Shown: positions 42,290-52,484, counted from the stretch's first letter. The stretch is 64,000 nt of DNA from Prorocentrum cordatum (GCA_963575745.1 CAUYUJ010017826.1:412552-476551); one strand, 5' to 3'. Notes: a model not told the origin generated them from the letters alone. Numbers and translations are program-made.

Positions 42290-43184
42290 CGGGGGGCGCA
42301 TCCGCCAGCAGTGCCGCAGCCTGCTGGGGCAGTTCATGGCGTCCAGCAAGCTAGGGGCGCCGGGCGCGGCTGCGCCTGTGCTGGATGCCGCCGTGGTGAG
42401 GTTCTTCGACGAGCTCTACCTGGCAGGAAAGGTCGCTGCGACTGGCGAGACGCTGATTGTCGCGATCGCCGTGCGCGTGCCCGACTGCCAGAGCAAGGGC
42501 CGCCCGGCCTTGGCTCGCGCCCGCCGCGCGGTGCGGGGCTTGCGGGTGCTGCGGCCGTCGCGGACGCGCCTTCCGCTGCCGTGGGCGGCCTGCATGGGGG
42601 TCGCGCGGCGTCTGTGGCAGCTCTGTGGCAAGGTGGAGATGCCTCTCTACTGCCTCTGGTGGTGGGCATCTACCTCAGGCCTGGCGAGGCTCATCGCTTG
42701 ACCAAGGGACAGGCGTTGCCACCGCAGGCGAATATGCCCAAGGTGACGATGCACATCGATCCCGACTACCTGAAAGAGGCGGAGCAAAGCAGGCGAGATG
42801 GACGAGACCGTGGACATTGCTCGCCCGCAGCTGGCCTCACTAATCGTGAAGCTGAGCCAGGGCGCGCCGACCGACCCGCTCTGGTCGTTCACGATGGCCG
42901 ACATCAAGGAGACCTTCGGCAGCGCGGCCGCCTCCCTCGACCTCGCGGGCCTGCTGCCCGTGCGTGCCTGGCGCGCCGCAGCGGGGCCTCGATCGACAGG
43001 TTCACGGGGGGGGATCTCGTTGCTGGAGGTCCAGTGTCGCGGCGGGCGGAGGCAACCCGCCTCCGTCCGTCGCCGCGAGAAACGCGGCCTGGTCCAGGCC
43101 ACGTGGACGCAGATGGCGACGAGAGCGCGGGAGTACTGCCGGCGTGCCAAGGACGAGCTGCCCGCGCTGCTAGCCGCAGGCTAG
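42290..43184 (+). pseudogene. Tyrosine recombinase (phage-integrase fold), broken
   Basis: SAM-like core-binding part: RSLLGQFMASSKLGAP, VVRFFDELYLAGKVAATGE (about 42,310-42,450). A frame change near 42,640 gives VVGIYLRPGEAHRLTKGQ, the Arg-box I context (LRPGE). The middle part is MDETVDIARPQLASLIVKL (42,798). Box II appears in another frame as ARRSGASIDR (42,971; the expected His is Arg), and the end is KRGLVQATWTQM and AREYCRRAKDE, where Tyr could be the nucleophile. At least three frames are needed, so non-functional. Confidence 0.6.
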
Positions 43185-44140
43185 ATGTGAGGCTACGCCT
43201 GCCGCCGTCTCGTGCTAGGACTGGTCAGTTCTTTTTCATCGAAGTATTCTCGGGGTCCGAACATTCCTCGAGCACGTTGAGGAGACGAGGTTTTTTTTTT
43301 TTCTTTTCTCTTCTGTCGACATCCTGCAGGGTCCGCAAAGGCGACCTTCTTCGGCCCTCTCTCTTGAGTCGGGTCATCTGTATGATAAGGAGCGACAAGT
43401 GTCTTGGGCTCCTCGCTGGGATCCTGTGCAAGAGTTTTTATATTGGTCGTGGTGGCCGTAACGTCATCCGCAGTATTAGCCGCCCCCTCGGCCTCTCCTC
43501 GCTTCTCCCTCCTCGGCAAGTCGTGGTTGACGAAGGCAATCGAATTCTGCATATGTCACTACGTATATTCAAATGTTGTCAACAGATGGGAGAACCCACA
43601 GTCATCCTACATGTGGAGAGTTGATTCCGCGCGTCGTGTCACACGTTGGTCTGGTGTTCAAGGCAGAATCGCAAATTATTGCGGCTGGTGAGCCCCATGA
43701 TGTAAACCGACCAGGTTTCGCGTTTTCCTTCTGCCTCGGGCCTGTAATCTTTCAAAGCGTCGTCGTCCCATCCAAGGGATATGCGCGTTCTCAGGTAGGA
43801 AATATCAAATCCTCCAGGGCCGTGATGGCCTTGGTGTTCACTGGACACCTCGAGCCGCCGCCTATACCAAGTCTTTGTGTAATGCGATGGCCGATGTGTT
43901 CGTCGACGCCGTTGTTGATCGCGTGTTCAGGCGAATCTCCGCTCCTTCCCCTTCCGCCCACCCAATCCCAACGGTTGACGTGCGTCACAGAACCGTGTGC
44001 GATCTTTGGGCGCCTCGGCATCTGGCAACGTTGTTGGTTTCAGTCGTGTATCCGATCGGTGCTGCTGCCGGCCTCGCTGCTCTCGATTGGGAAAGAGCGC
44101 CAGTGGATCACCTTGAAGACACAAAAGGGGGGGTGTGCTC
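43185..44140 (-). other. Region with possible minus-strand coding fragments
   Basis: Minus-strand frames with protein-like composition: a charged 119-aa frame 43,552-43,193 (ADDVTATTTNIKTLAQDPS, GPKKVAFADPAGCRQ) and, further upstream, SYLRTRISLGWDDDALKDY and SVYIMGLTSRNNLRFCLEH (within 43,848-43,639). They could be exons of one gene. No family recognised, no SL relic found. Confidence 0.25.
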
Positions 44141-44149
44141 CAGGCCCGG

Positions 44150-44392
44150 CCCCCCCCCCCTCCCCCCCCCCCCCCCCCTCCCTCTAAGGGGGGGGGGGGG
44201 GGTTCCGACCCCCCCCCTCCCCCATTTAAGGGGGGGGGGGGGTTCGAACCCCCTCCCTCCCCTCCCTTTGAAAGGGGGGGGGGGGGGTTTTCGAGAGCCC
44301 CTCCCCCCCTCCCCCCCCCCCCCCCCCCCCCCTCATGAAGGGGGGGGGGGGGTTCGGAACCCCCCCCCCCCCTCCCCCCTTTCCGCAGGGGT
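44150..44392. repeat. Poly-G/poly-C hairpin repeats, four units
   Basis: Each unit is a run of 10-15 G, a short palindromic link (GGTTCGAACC, GGTTCCGACC, GGTTCGGAACC), then a run of C, spaced about 45-65 bp. Strong hairpin or quadruplex potential. It abuts the first telomeric array. Confidence 0.8.
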
Positions 44393-44416
44393 CCGGTGCG
44401 AGCGAGGCGAGCGAGG

Positions 44417-44716
44417 TTTAGGGTTTAGGGTTAGGGTTAGGGGTTAGGGGTTAGGGGTTAGGGTTTAGGGTTTAGGGTTTAGGGTTTAGGGTTTAGGGTT
44501 TAGGGTTTAGGGTTTAGGGTTTAGGGTTTAGGGTAGGGTTTAGGGTTTAGGGTTTAGGGTTTAGGGTTTAGGGTTTAGGGTTTAGGGTTTAGGGTTTAGG
44601 GTTTAGGGTTTAGGGTTTAGGGTTTAGGGTTTAGGGTTTAGGGTTTAGGGTTTAGGGTTTAGGGTTTAGGGTTTAGGGTTTAGGGTTTAGGGTTTAGGGT
44701 TTAGGGTTTAGGGTTT
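44417..44716 (+). repeat. Interstitial telomeric array 1 (TTTAGGG)n
   Basis: About 300 bp of the plant/dinoflagellate-type telomere heptamer with a few TTAGGG and GGGGTTAGGGG variants at the left end. Internal to the window, so not a chromosome end. Confidence 0.95.
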
Positions 44717-44862
44717 CTGCGCAGAACCATCCTATCCCCCCCTCCTCAGGAGGTAGGGGGGGGATGGATGGATGCGTTCTGTCCCACCCCATCCACCCAG
44801 AGTCATTGCTTTTAGGGTTTAGGGATCTACCCCCCACGCTCCCCCCTATCAAGGGGGGAAGG
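44717..44862 (+). repeat. Subtelomeric block B, copy 1
   Basis: GCAGAACCAT, GGAGGTAGGGGGGG, GGATGGATGG, CCCACCCCATCC, CAGAGTCATTGCTTTTAGGG, then TCCCCCCTAT-AGGGGGGAA hairpin. The same block follows each telomeric array (48,396 and 62,817). Confidence 0.85.
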
Positions 44863-45300
44863 AGTGCTGGCGTCAGCCTGAGTGAGTGATGTGCGTCCCA
44901 GAAACAGATATGTCAGCATTAGCGCGATTCGAGAGTCGTCCTTCGCGAAAGTTACGCGCGCGACCGCGACCCTTGCGGGTGCAGAGTCGCCCGCGTAGCC
45001 TTCCCCAGGGGCCGCCGCGTGGAGGCTGGACGTGGCCCCCTGGGTTTCCGCGCGGCAGTGGGCGCCGCGCCGCGCGTGGGGTCCGACGGGCTTTCTCGCT
45101 CGCGGACTCGGCGCGGCGCGGCGGCTACTCCCGCGCGGAAGCCCCCCTCGACTGCGAGCTTCCGCGTTCCTGGTGCAAGTCCGCGGAAGAGGGCACAACT
45201 GCGCCTTGCCGAGAGTTCGCGGGGGCGCCGTTGTTCGTGGGGTCGGCGGACGTCGGCTCTGCGACGCGCGTGAGCGCTGCGGGAGCGAGAGTGCGCGTGC
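44863..45300 (+). repeat. Subtelomeric block C, copy 1
   Basis: AGTCGTCCTTCGCGAAAGTT (44,933) through CCGCGTGGAGGCTGGACGTG (45,013) is shared with 48,594-48,720 and in part with 63,014-63,080. Confidence 0.75.
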
Positions 45301-45310
45301 GGTGGCGAGA

Positions 45311-47091
45311 GAAGCAGCACCAAAGGAAGCTCGAAAAAGACGCGCTTGAGAGAGCCCGCGGCCAAAGCAGCACCGAAAAGAGCTCGAAACAGACCGCTTT
45401 AGAGAGCCCGCGGCCAAAGCAGCACCTAAGGCAGCTCGAAACAGACGCGCTTGAGAGAGCCCGCGGCCGAAGCAGCACCAAAAAGCTCGAAACAGACGCG
45501 CTTGAGAGAGCACGCGGCCGAAGCAGCACCCAGGGGAGCTCGAAACAGATGCGCTTGAGAGAGCACGCGGCCGAAGCAGCACCCAGGGGAGCTCGAAACA
45601 GACGCGCTTGTGAGAGCCCGCGGCCAAAGGAGCATCCAAGGGAGCTCGAAACAGACGCGCTTGAGAGAGCCCGCGGCCGAAGCAGCACCCAGAGGGAGCT
45701 CGAAACAGACGCGCTTGTGAGAGCCCGCGGCCGAAACAGCACCCAAGGGAGCTCGAAACAACACCCTTGAGAGAGTCTGCGGCCAAAGGAGCACCAAGGG
45801 AGCTCGAAACAGACGCGCTTGAGAGAGCCCCCGGCCGCAGCAGCACCCAAGGGAGCTCGAAACAGACGCGCTTGAGAGAGCACGCGGCCGAAGCAGCACC
45901 CAGGGGAGCTCGAAAGAGACGCGCTGGTGAGAGCCCGCGGCGGAAACAGCACTCAAGGGAGCTCGAAACAGACACCCTTGAGAGGGAAGTCGCCGGCCCA
46001 AAGAGCACCCAAGGGAGCTCGAAACACACGCGCTTGAGAGAGCCCGCGGCCGAAGCAGCACCCAAGGGAGCTCGAAACAGACACCCTTGAGAGAGTCCGC
46101 GGGCGAAGCAGCACCCAAGGGAGCTCGAAACAGACACGCTTGAGAGAGCCCGCGGCCGAAACAGTATCCAAGGGAGCTCGAAACAGACACCCTTGAGAGA
46201 GTCCGCGGGCAAAGGAGCACCCAAGGGAGCTCGAAACAAACGCGCTTGAGAGAGCCCGCGGCCGAAGCAGCACCCAAGGGAGCTCGAAACAGACACCCTT
46301 GAGAGAGTCTGCGGCCAAAGGAGCACCCAAGGGAGCTCGAAACAGACACGCTTGAGAGCGCCCGCGGCCGAAACAGCACCCAAGGGAGCTCGAAACAGAC
46401 ACCCTTGAGAGAGTCCGCGGCCAAAGCAGCACCCAAGGCAGCTCGAAAGAGACGCGCTCGAAACAGAGGACGCGCTTCGAAGCAGCACCAAAAGCTCGAA
46501 ACAGACAGCACCACAAAGAGCATCAAGGGAGTCGAAACAGACGCGCTTGAGAGAGCCCGCGGCCGAAGCAGCACCAGGGGAGCTCGAAACAGACGCGCTG
46601 GTGAGAGCCCGCGGCCGAAACAGCACTCAAGGGAGCTCGAAACAGACACCCTTGAGAGAGTCCGCGGCCAAAGGAGCAGCCAAGGGAGCTCGAGACAGAC
46701 GCGCTTGAGAGAGCCCGCGGCCGAAGCAGCACCCAAGGGAGCTCGAAACATACGGCTTGAGAGAGCCCGCGGCCGAAGCAGCACCCAGGGGAGCTCGAAA
46801 CAGACACGCTTGAGAGAGCCCGCGGCCGAAACAGCACCCAAGGGAGCTCGAAACAGACACCCTTGAGAGAGCCCGCGGCCAAAGCAGCACCCAAGAGAGC
46901 TCGAAACAGACGCGCTTGAGAGAGCCCGCGGCCGAAGCAGCACCCAGGGAGCTCGAAACAGAGCTTCGAAGCAACAAGGGAGCTCGAAACACACGCTTGA
47001 GAGAGCCCGCGGCCGAAACAGCATTCAAGGGAGCTCGAAACAGACACCCTTGAGAGAGTCTGCGGCCAAAGGGCACCCAAGGGACACAAAC
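45311..47091 (+). repeat. 53-bp satellite, about 33 copies
   Basis: Unit contains GAGCTCGAAACAGACGCGC, TTGAGAGAGCCCGCGGCC and AAGCAGCACCC. Period 53 bp, checked at 45,601 to 45,654. As 53 is not divisible by three and the unit has no stop on the minus strand, very long minus-strand frames (CFELPWVLLRPRALS) appear in all registers. They are not genes. Confidence 0.9.
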
Positions 47092-47350
47092 CAAGCCCAC
47101 AGGAGAACGCAGACCGGCGCCACAGACGCCCACCGAGCCAGCCCGAGCTCGGAGTTTCGCCCAAGTTCGGAGCCCGAGCCGGAATCAGAGCCCGAGCCGG
47201 CACCGCGCCGGAGCCCGGGGGAATGTGAATCCGGTATATCAGTAATTTTCCTTGGTTTAGCTCTTCCAGAGAGGTCTGCGCACGCTCTTGAGGATATGTT
47301 TTGTTCACTACCCTGGGAACGATCCTCTGGGGGCTCCTTCACGCCAAGAG
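47092..47350 (+). repeat. Subtelomeric block D, copy 1
   Basis: From GACACAAACCAAGCCCACAG to CTCCTTCACGCCAAGAGCTC; matches 63,222-63,484 almost base for base. Includes TTTCCTTGGTTTAGCTCTTC and GAGGATATGTTTTGTTCAC. Confidence 0.85.
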
Positions 47351-47896
47351 CTCTGGAGGGGACTGGGGGAGAGCTCTGGAGGGAGAGCTCTGGGGGAGAG
47401 CTCTGGGGGAGAGCTCTGGGGGAGAGCTCTGGGGGAGAGCTCTGGGGGAGAGCTCTGGGGGAGAGCTCTGGGGGAGAGCTCTGGAGAGAGAGAGCTCTGG
47501 GGGAGAGCTCTGGGAGAGAGCTCTGGGGGAGAGCTCTTGGGGAGAGCTCTGGGGGAGAGCTCTGGGGGAGAGCTCCGGGGGAGAGCTCTGGGGGAGAGCT
47601 CTGGGGGAGAGCTCTGGGGGAGAGCTCTGGGAGGGAGCTCTGGGGGAGAGCTCTGGGGGAGAGCTCTGGGGGAGAGCTCTGGGGGAGAGCTCTGGGGGAG
47701 AGCTCAGGGGGAGAGCTCTGGGAGGGAGCTCTGGGGGAGAGCTCTGGGGGAGAGCTCTGGGGGAGAGCTCTGGGGGAGAGCTCTGGGGGAGAGCTCTGGG
47801 GGAGAGCTCTGGGGGGAAGCCCTGGAGGGGAGCTCTGGGGGAGAGCTCTGGGGGAGAGCTCTGGGGGAGAGCTCTGGGGGAGAGCTCTGGGGGAGA
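47351..47896 (+). repeat. 13-bp satellite (GGGGGAGAGCTCT)n, about 42 copies
   Basis: Thirteen-base unit with a SacI-type GAGCTC core and occasional point changes or single-base indels. No stop in any plus frame, so GESSGGELWGRAL frames are artefacts. Confidence 0.95.
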
Positions 47897-47913
47897 AGTT
47901 GAGCGGTATCCGC

Positions 47914-48069
47914 GAGCATCCGGCCGAGGGTTAGGGGTTATCATTGTGCAAGCGAAGCACCGCCTCGGGCCGGCAGGCCTATGGTCGCGGTGAGCTCGAC
48001 TTGCAGCTCGCTCTCACTAGCAGATCCTTACAGGCGTGGCGGTGCGCGCCCCCAGGTCCGCGCCTGCAG
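47914..48069 (+). repeat. Subtelomeric block A, copy 1
   Basis: GAGCATCCGGCCGAGGGTTA to CCAGGTCCGCGCCTGCAG, directly before telomeric array 2. The same 156-bp block precedes array 3 (62,623-62,778). Confidence 0.85.
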
Positions 48070-48395
48070 TTTAGGGTTTAGGGTTTAGGGTTTAGGGTTT
48101 AGGGTTTAGGGTTTAGGGTTTAGGGTTTAGGGTTTAGGGTTTAGGGTTTAGGGTTTAGGGTTTAGGGTTTAGGGTTTTAGGGTTTAGGGTTTAGGGTTTA
48201 GGGTTTAGGGTTTAGGGTTTAGGGTTTAGGGTTTAGGGTTTAGGGTTTAGGGTTTAGGGTTTAGGGTTTAGGGTTTAGGGTTTAGGGTTTAGGGTTTAGG
48301 GTTTAGGGTTTAGGGTTTAGGGTTTAGGGTTTAGGGTTTAGGGTTTAGGGTTTAGGGTTTAGGGTTTAGGGTTTAGGGTTTAGGGTTTAGGGTTT
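48070..48395 (+). repeat. Interstitial telomeric array 2 (TTTAGGG)n
   Basis: About 46 near-perfect heptamers between blocks A and B. Confidence 0.95.
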
Positions 48396-48541
48396 CCCAG
48401 TGCGGAACCATCTCATCCCCCCCTCCTCAGGAGGTAGGGGGGGATGGATGGGTGCGTGCTGTCCCACCCCATCCACCCAGAGTCATTGCTTTTAGGGTTT
48501 AGGGATCATCCCCCCTCGCTCCCCCCTATCTAGGGGGGAAG
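48396..48541 (+). repeat. Subtelomeric block B, copy 2
   Basis: Matches 44,717-44,862 (CTCCTCAGGAGGTAGGGG, CAGAGTCATTGCTTTTAGGG). Confidence 0.85.
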
Positions 48542-48900
48542 TGTTCAGGCGTCAGAGAAAGAACGTGACGTGCCTTGAGGGTTTGGTTCAGAGGAGTCGT
48601 CCTTCGCGAAAGCTACGCGCGCGGCCTGGACCCTTGCGGGTGAAGAGTCGCACGAGTAACCTTCCCCAGGAGCCGCCGCGTGGAGGCTGGACGTGGCCCC
48701 CTGGGTATCCGCGCGGCAATGGCCACTCCGTTGGCATTGAATCCGTGGGGGGTTCTACCTCGCGGACTCCGTGCGGCGGGGCGGCCAATGCTGCGCGGAA
48801 GCCCCCCTGGATCGCGAGCCTCCGCGTTGTGGTTGGAAGCTCGCCGACCAGGGCGCAGCTGTGCCTCGCCGAGACGTGCCCGTCATGCTCCCATGCCTCA
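48542..48900 (+). repeat. Subtelomeric block C, copy 2
   Basis: AGTCGTCCTTCGCGAAAGCT onward, diverging after about 48,740. Here the module leaves the satellite pattern. Confidence 0.7.
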
Positions 48901-49320
48901 GAAGGGCGAGAAGGCAAGCCTCTTGGAGTGGACAGTGCCGAAGCGGCAAACGAGGAGCACAGCGCGGGGGGAGCAAGAAGACAAGGGTGCTCGAGGAGGA
49001 CGGCGTCCCCAGAGACGGACACCGTTGAGTGGGAGCGCTCCGCAGTATTCTCCGGGAGGCGAGAGCGGCTTGCAGCGGGGCGCAGAAGCATGCGTGCCAG
49101 GGGGAAGCATGCATCTCCGACGCGTCGGCGCGAGGTCCCAGAGGGAAGGCATGCGCATTGCCAACGTATCGGCTTGTCGACGCGGCAGTGAAGCCCCGAG
49201 TATTGCGAAATGCTAATGAGATGCAAGACTCGTGCACAGGAGATCGCCGAAACATCAGACACATACCTCAGCGCAGAAGAAGTAAGAGTGCGAAGGTGTG
49301 CGTGAAGGACAGCAGGTACC
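48900..49320. other. Unassigned spacer
   Basis: No gene recognised. It includes GGCATGCGCATTGCCAACG, similar in wording to CATGCATCGCCGACGCATCG near 50,630. Confidence 0.4.
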
Positions 49321-49470
49321 CGAAACCCGAAATCGGAAACCCGAAACCAAACACCCGAAGCCCTAGACTCGAGATCCTAAACCCGAAACCCGAAACCGGA
49401 AACCGTAAACCCGAAGCTGGAACCTCCAATCTCGAAGCCCGAAGCCCGCCGGAATCTAAGGAAACGTTTT
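49320..49470 (-). repeat. Degenerate inverted telomeric repeats, tract 1
   Basis: Runs of CCCGAAACCCGAAACC with embedded CCCTAGA, CCTAAACCC and CCGTAAACCC. These are decayed CCCTAAA units, i.e. telomeric sequence in the orientation opposite to arrays 1-3. Confidence 0.65.
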
Positions 49471-50044
49471 CGGGTTCCCGGGGCCGCCGGGGCTCTCATG
49501 ATGTCTCTTGATTTCTCTTAGATAGATCTCTGTCGAGATGTCCTGGAAAGGGGTTCCATAGTTCACTCTGTGCCATGCAGCGAGCGACCCATCCGTGGCG
49601 GGAGGTTCCCGCGCGCAGAGGCTCCAAAATGATGTCGATGATGACAAATTCTTTTCTTCAGCGGCAGTGTGCAGAGTGCGACCATGAGGGAAGTGGTCTG
49701 TTGGCATTGCTCAGCCAGATCGAAGCGCGAGGGCCATGGAGCACCCAGGGTCATGCTAGGCACTGTTACTCGAGGCAGGCCGCCACAGATACCCTGAGTG
49801 GTTTGAGCCGATGGCTACGGACGATATGAGTGCGGTCCCGTTCGAGATACGTGCTCGCACTAGGAAATGATACCCTGTGGCTTCTGCAGAGTGACATGTC
49901 CCGTGGAATCAGCAAGCCGAGGGGGCGCTGATGCATCGTTGTGAGATCAGCGCGCGCCGGCACGTGACAAGAGTAAAAGCGCCTCTGTCTTCCACGGGGT
50001 TCCGCTGAACCTTTTCCTGGTTGCCGCCGAGCCCTAGAGAGACC
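49471..50044 (-). other. Spacer holding a possible small SL-tagged gene
   Basis: A decayed SL copy lies on the minus strand at 49,821-49,801. Downstream on that strand an ATG at 49,754 opens a 63-aa frame (MTLGAPWPSRFDLAEQ, LMVALCTLPLKKRICHH). A second minus frame, 49,707-49,456, has better protein-like composition (GTPFQDISTEIYLREIKRHH). Neither matches a known family. They could be one gene with a frameshift. Confidence 0.3.
49801..49821 (-). other. Decayed spliced-leader relic
   Basis: Minus strand reads TCCGTAGCCATCGGCTCAAA. It matches the SL at both ends with the central TTTT reduced and altered. Confidence 0.6.
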
Positions 50045-50335
50045 TTAGTTTCAAACCCGAACATCCGAAACGCAACCCCGAAACCCGAAAACCGAAGCCC
50101 GAAACCCTAAAGCCTATGCCCGATGCCGAAGCCCGAAGCTCGAAATCCGAAGCTCGAAACTCTAAGCCAGAAACCCGAAGCCCGAAACTTTAATCCGCAA
50201 GCACCAAACCCGAAGTCAAGCCCGAAGCCCTAAGCGCTAAGCGGTAAACCCAAAACCCGAAGCCCAAAACTCCAATCTCGAACCCCGAAAGTCGAAGCCC
50301 GAAACCCTAAACCCGAAACCCCCGAAACCCTAAGC
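50045..50335 (-). repeat. Degenerate inverted telomeric repeats, tract 2
   Basis: AAACCCGAAAACCGAAGCCC, GAAACCCTAAAGCC and GAAACCCTAAACCCGAAACC-type words. Decayed CCCTAAA units. Confidence 0.65.
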
Positions 50336-50740
50336 CGGTGCACGGCTTGATGTGCAGTCGCGCGGCATACTGCATTGCACAAGGGAAGAGACACCACGCA
50401 GCACCGGGCAGCATGCTTTCATGCAAGAGATCGTGGGGCATGTGCACAGCGGGGACGTCCTGCGTATCTTCACAAGAGTGAATGGCTGGCCCGCAGTGCT
50501 GGCCACGCATATGCTTGTGTCTGTCGTGCATGGCAGACGTACGAGCAGTCGTCAGAGCGCCGATGCACCGCCGAAGCGCCGGGGTCGGCTTCGCTGATGA
50601 CAATGTGTGTCTCCCAGAGTACTGCCATGCATCGCCGACGCATCGGACTGTGTCACTAGCGCAGGTGCATGTAGCCGTCGGTTGTTTTCGAATCGAGGCA
50701 GAGGCGCTCCGGGAACCGCGCTCTCGCCAATGGAAAACCG
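50336..50740. other. Unassigned spacer
   Basis: Sequence between the degenerate telomeric tract and the Rep pseudogene. No helicase motifs were found here, where a complete Helitron would continue. Confidence 0.4.
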
Positions 50741-52436
50741 TTAGAGCACGCGCGTGCTGCGCATGCCTCTTCGTTTGCCGGGCAGAGTTTTAGATGGACT
50801 CCTGAGCCACCATGCTCCGCGCGCACCGCGTGCTCCACACACGGCGGACGCAGAGGCGCTGCTTGGCAGAGCTGCCTCCAGTTCTGTTTCGTCCTGGGCC
50901 CGAGTCGCGCGGAGGGCGAGCGTCACGTGCTTTGCGATCTCTCTTTCGAAGACGCCCTGCAGGGCGTTGAGTTTGAGGGAGTCCTCTCTGCGCGCGCGCT
51001 CCGCCTCCTCGGTGGCCGCGGCCACGGGGTCGGATATCGCGCCCGGATCGTCCGCCATGTCAAGTTCGCCCGTCCAGAACTGTTCGATCAGGGTGCGGTG
51101 TCCAGCCAGCAGCGCCACAGTTTCCTCGATGTGGTCCTCCGTGTGGGCCTCATCCTTCATCTCCTTGCGTATACGGTCTGAGGAGTTCCAGAAGTTGTGC
51201 AGGTGGGGCGGCACGCGGCTTTGGTCCGCGCAGAGCTTCAGCGCTCAGGCCTGTCCACGCAGGCGCGGCGGCACCCTTGCCGTCACCTCTGGCACATCGA
51301 GGTCTTCCTTTTTGCGGAAGGGCACATGCTTTAGGACCCACTGGCGGAAGAACTTATCGTTGTGGCGCCAGACAGTGTCCACCGCCACGAGTTGCTCACC
51401 GCGCATGGTATACTCGTTCGCGAACTCCGTCTCCGTCAGGTGCATCTGTTCCTCTGGGCGCTCCTTCCACAGCTTCTTCAACCAACCGGCGATGGCGCCC
51501 TTGTGGGTAGTCTTCCGGAGAAACTCCAGGAAGCTCATGTCATCGTGGCGCCACTTGCTTTTCATGTACGCCTTCAGCTCCGACGTGATCTCGGACCCGT
51601 CGGGCGTTACCAGGTGTCGCAGTCCGCGGCTCTGCGTCCCCACTCCCCACTGGCGGAAGTTCGCTGATTCAGTTGCAGGACCATCTCTGGCTCGAAGGGA
51701 TGGTACTCTTTCAGCACGCGCCAAGCGATGGAATTTGCGGCCGCTTTACCGTTCACCCACTCGTCGTAGTTCGCATCGCTGAATTTGGACAAGTATTTCG
51801 TGACGCACTTGAGGAGGAGTGCGTCGCCAGCCGATATCTTCCGTCCTGGTGGCACTTCAGCGCTTCCATAATGTCGGGGAAGTATGCGCGGCGGCCGGCC
51901 TCGGAGTCGCCCCGAGTGTGGTGCAGGTGCAGGCGCGACGCGTTGGCGTCGTAGGTGGAAGGCCCGTCATGAATCTCCCACATGCTGTCCCCGTCCCGGC
52001 TGTCCTGGGAGCCCTTAACGTATGCGGCCTGAGTCTCGTCTGCGGGGAGCGTCGCGCTGAGAGATTTGTCCAGCTCGATGTCCGCCACGTCTTCCAGCCA
52101 GAGCAAGCAGTGGAGGTGTGGGCGACCGCTCCCGTGGTAAATCTGAGTGGCCTGCTTCCGGGAACCATCCTGGAATTCCAGGCGCGTGAAAAAATTCACC
52201 ACCGTGGTCTTCTTCTCATCGCCTGTCTTGCAGCTGAGGATGTGCTTTTTCCAGCAGCGGTCGTCGCGCTTGTTTTGCTGGTTCGCGCCCGTCAGAAGTC
52301 CGGAGACGAGTTGGGTGCACAGGTGAGATAAGTGCAGGGACTCCATCGGTGCCAGGTAAAGGCGTGCACGCAGGAGCTTCTTCATGTCGTCGAGGAGGAA
52401 CTCGTGGTAGGGCGCAGACATCTCCCACGGCGACAT
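50741..52436 (-). pseudogene. Helitron-type Rep protein, truncated and frameshifted
   Basis: Read from 52,436 leftwards: MSPWEMSAPYHEFLLDDMKK, NFFTRLEFQDGSRKQATQIY, then GSGRPHLHCLLWLED, where His-Leu-His at residues 107-109 is the HUH metal-binding motif of rolling-circle replication initiators. A frame change near 51,855 gives LKCVTKYLSKFSDANYDEW, which fits the Tyr-x2-x-Lys catalytic helix (YLSKF). A second shift near 51,700 gives MSFLEFLRKTTHKGAIAGWL and NDKFFRQWVLKHVPFRKKED; a stop at 51,245 is followed in the same frame by FWNSSDRIRKEMKDEAHTED. The zinc-finger N-terminus and the PIF1-like helicase are missing. HUH Reps nick and join single strands during transposition. The same wording is common in dinoflagellate Helitron-like proteins. 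Confidence 0.65.
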
Positions 52437-52484
52437 TGTAAAGAACTAGGGTTTAGGTAAGATTTAAGGTTTAAATATTTAAGG

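Larger units (their letters stand above)
38000..43184 (+). mobile_element. Decayed DIRS-like tyrosine-recombinase retrotransposon
   Basis: Coding remnants in order: gag-like (38,386-39,671), reverse transcriptase (40,200-41,300), RNase H (41,638-41,850), tyrosine recombinase (42,290-43,184). Order RT-RH-YR with no integrase or protease is the DIRS layout. Multiple stops and frame changes make it inactive. A membrane-plus-coiled-coil stretch upstream (WILVCAWCTLDAL; LLAEVAALAAQLQDVRAQK at about 38,215-38,280) may be the gag N-terminus. No split or inverted terminal repeats could be identified by eye. Confidence 0.65.

Noticed and set aside
44827-47308. Minus-strand frames up to 599 codons rich in Leu/Ala/Ser/Cys
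   Set aside because: Six-register reading of the 53-bp satellite; the same sequence appears in every frame.
47050-47993. Gly/Glu/Ser frames (GESSGGELWGRAL) on the plus strand and Pro/Ser frames on the minus strand
   Set aside because: 13-bp satellite without stops; the same artefact recurs at 63,445-63,958.
44417-48395. TTTAGGG arrays as true chromosome ends
   Set aside because: Kilobases of further sequence lie on both sides and array 3 is only 38 bp, so they are interstitial unless the assembly is wrong.
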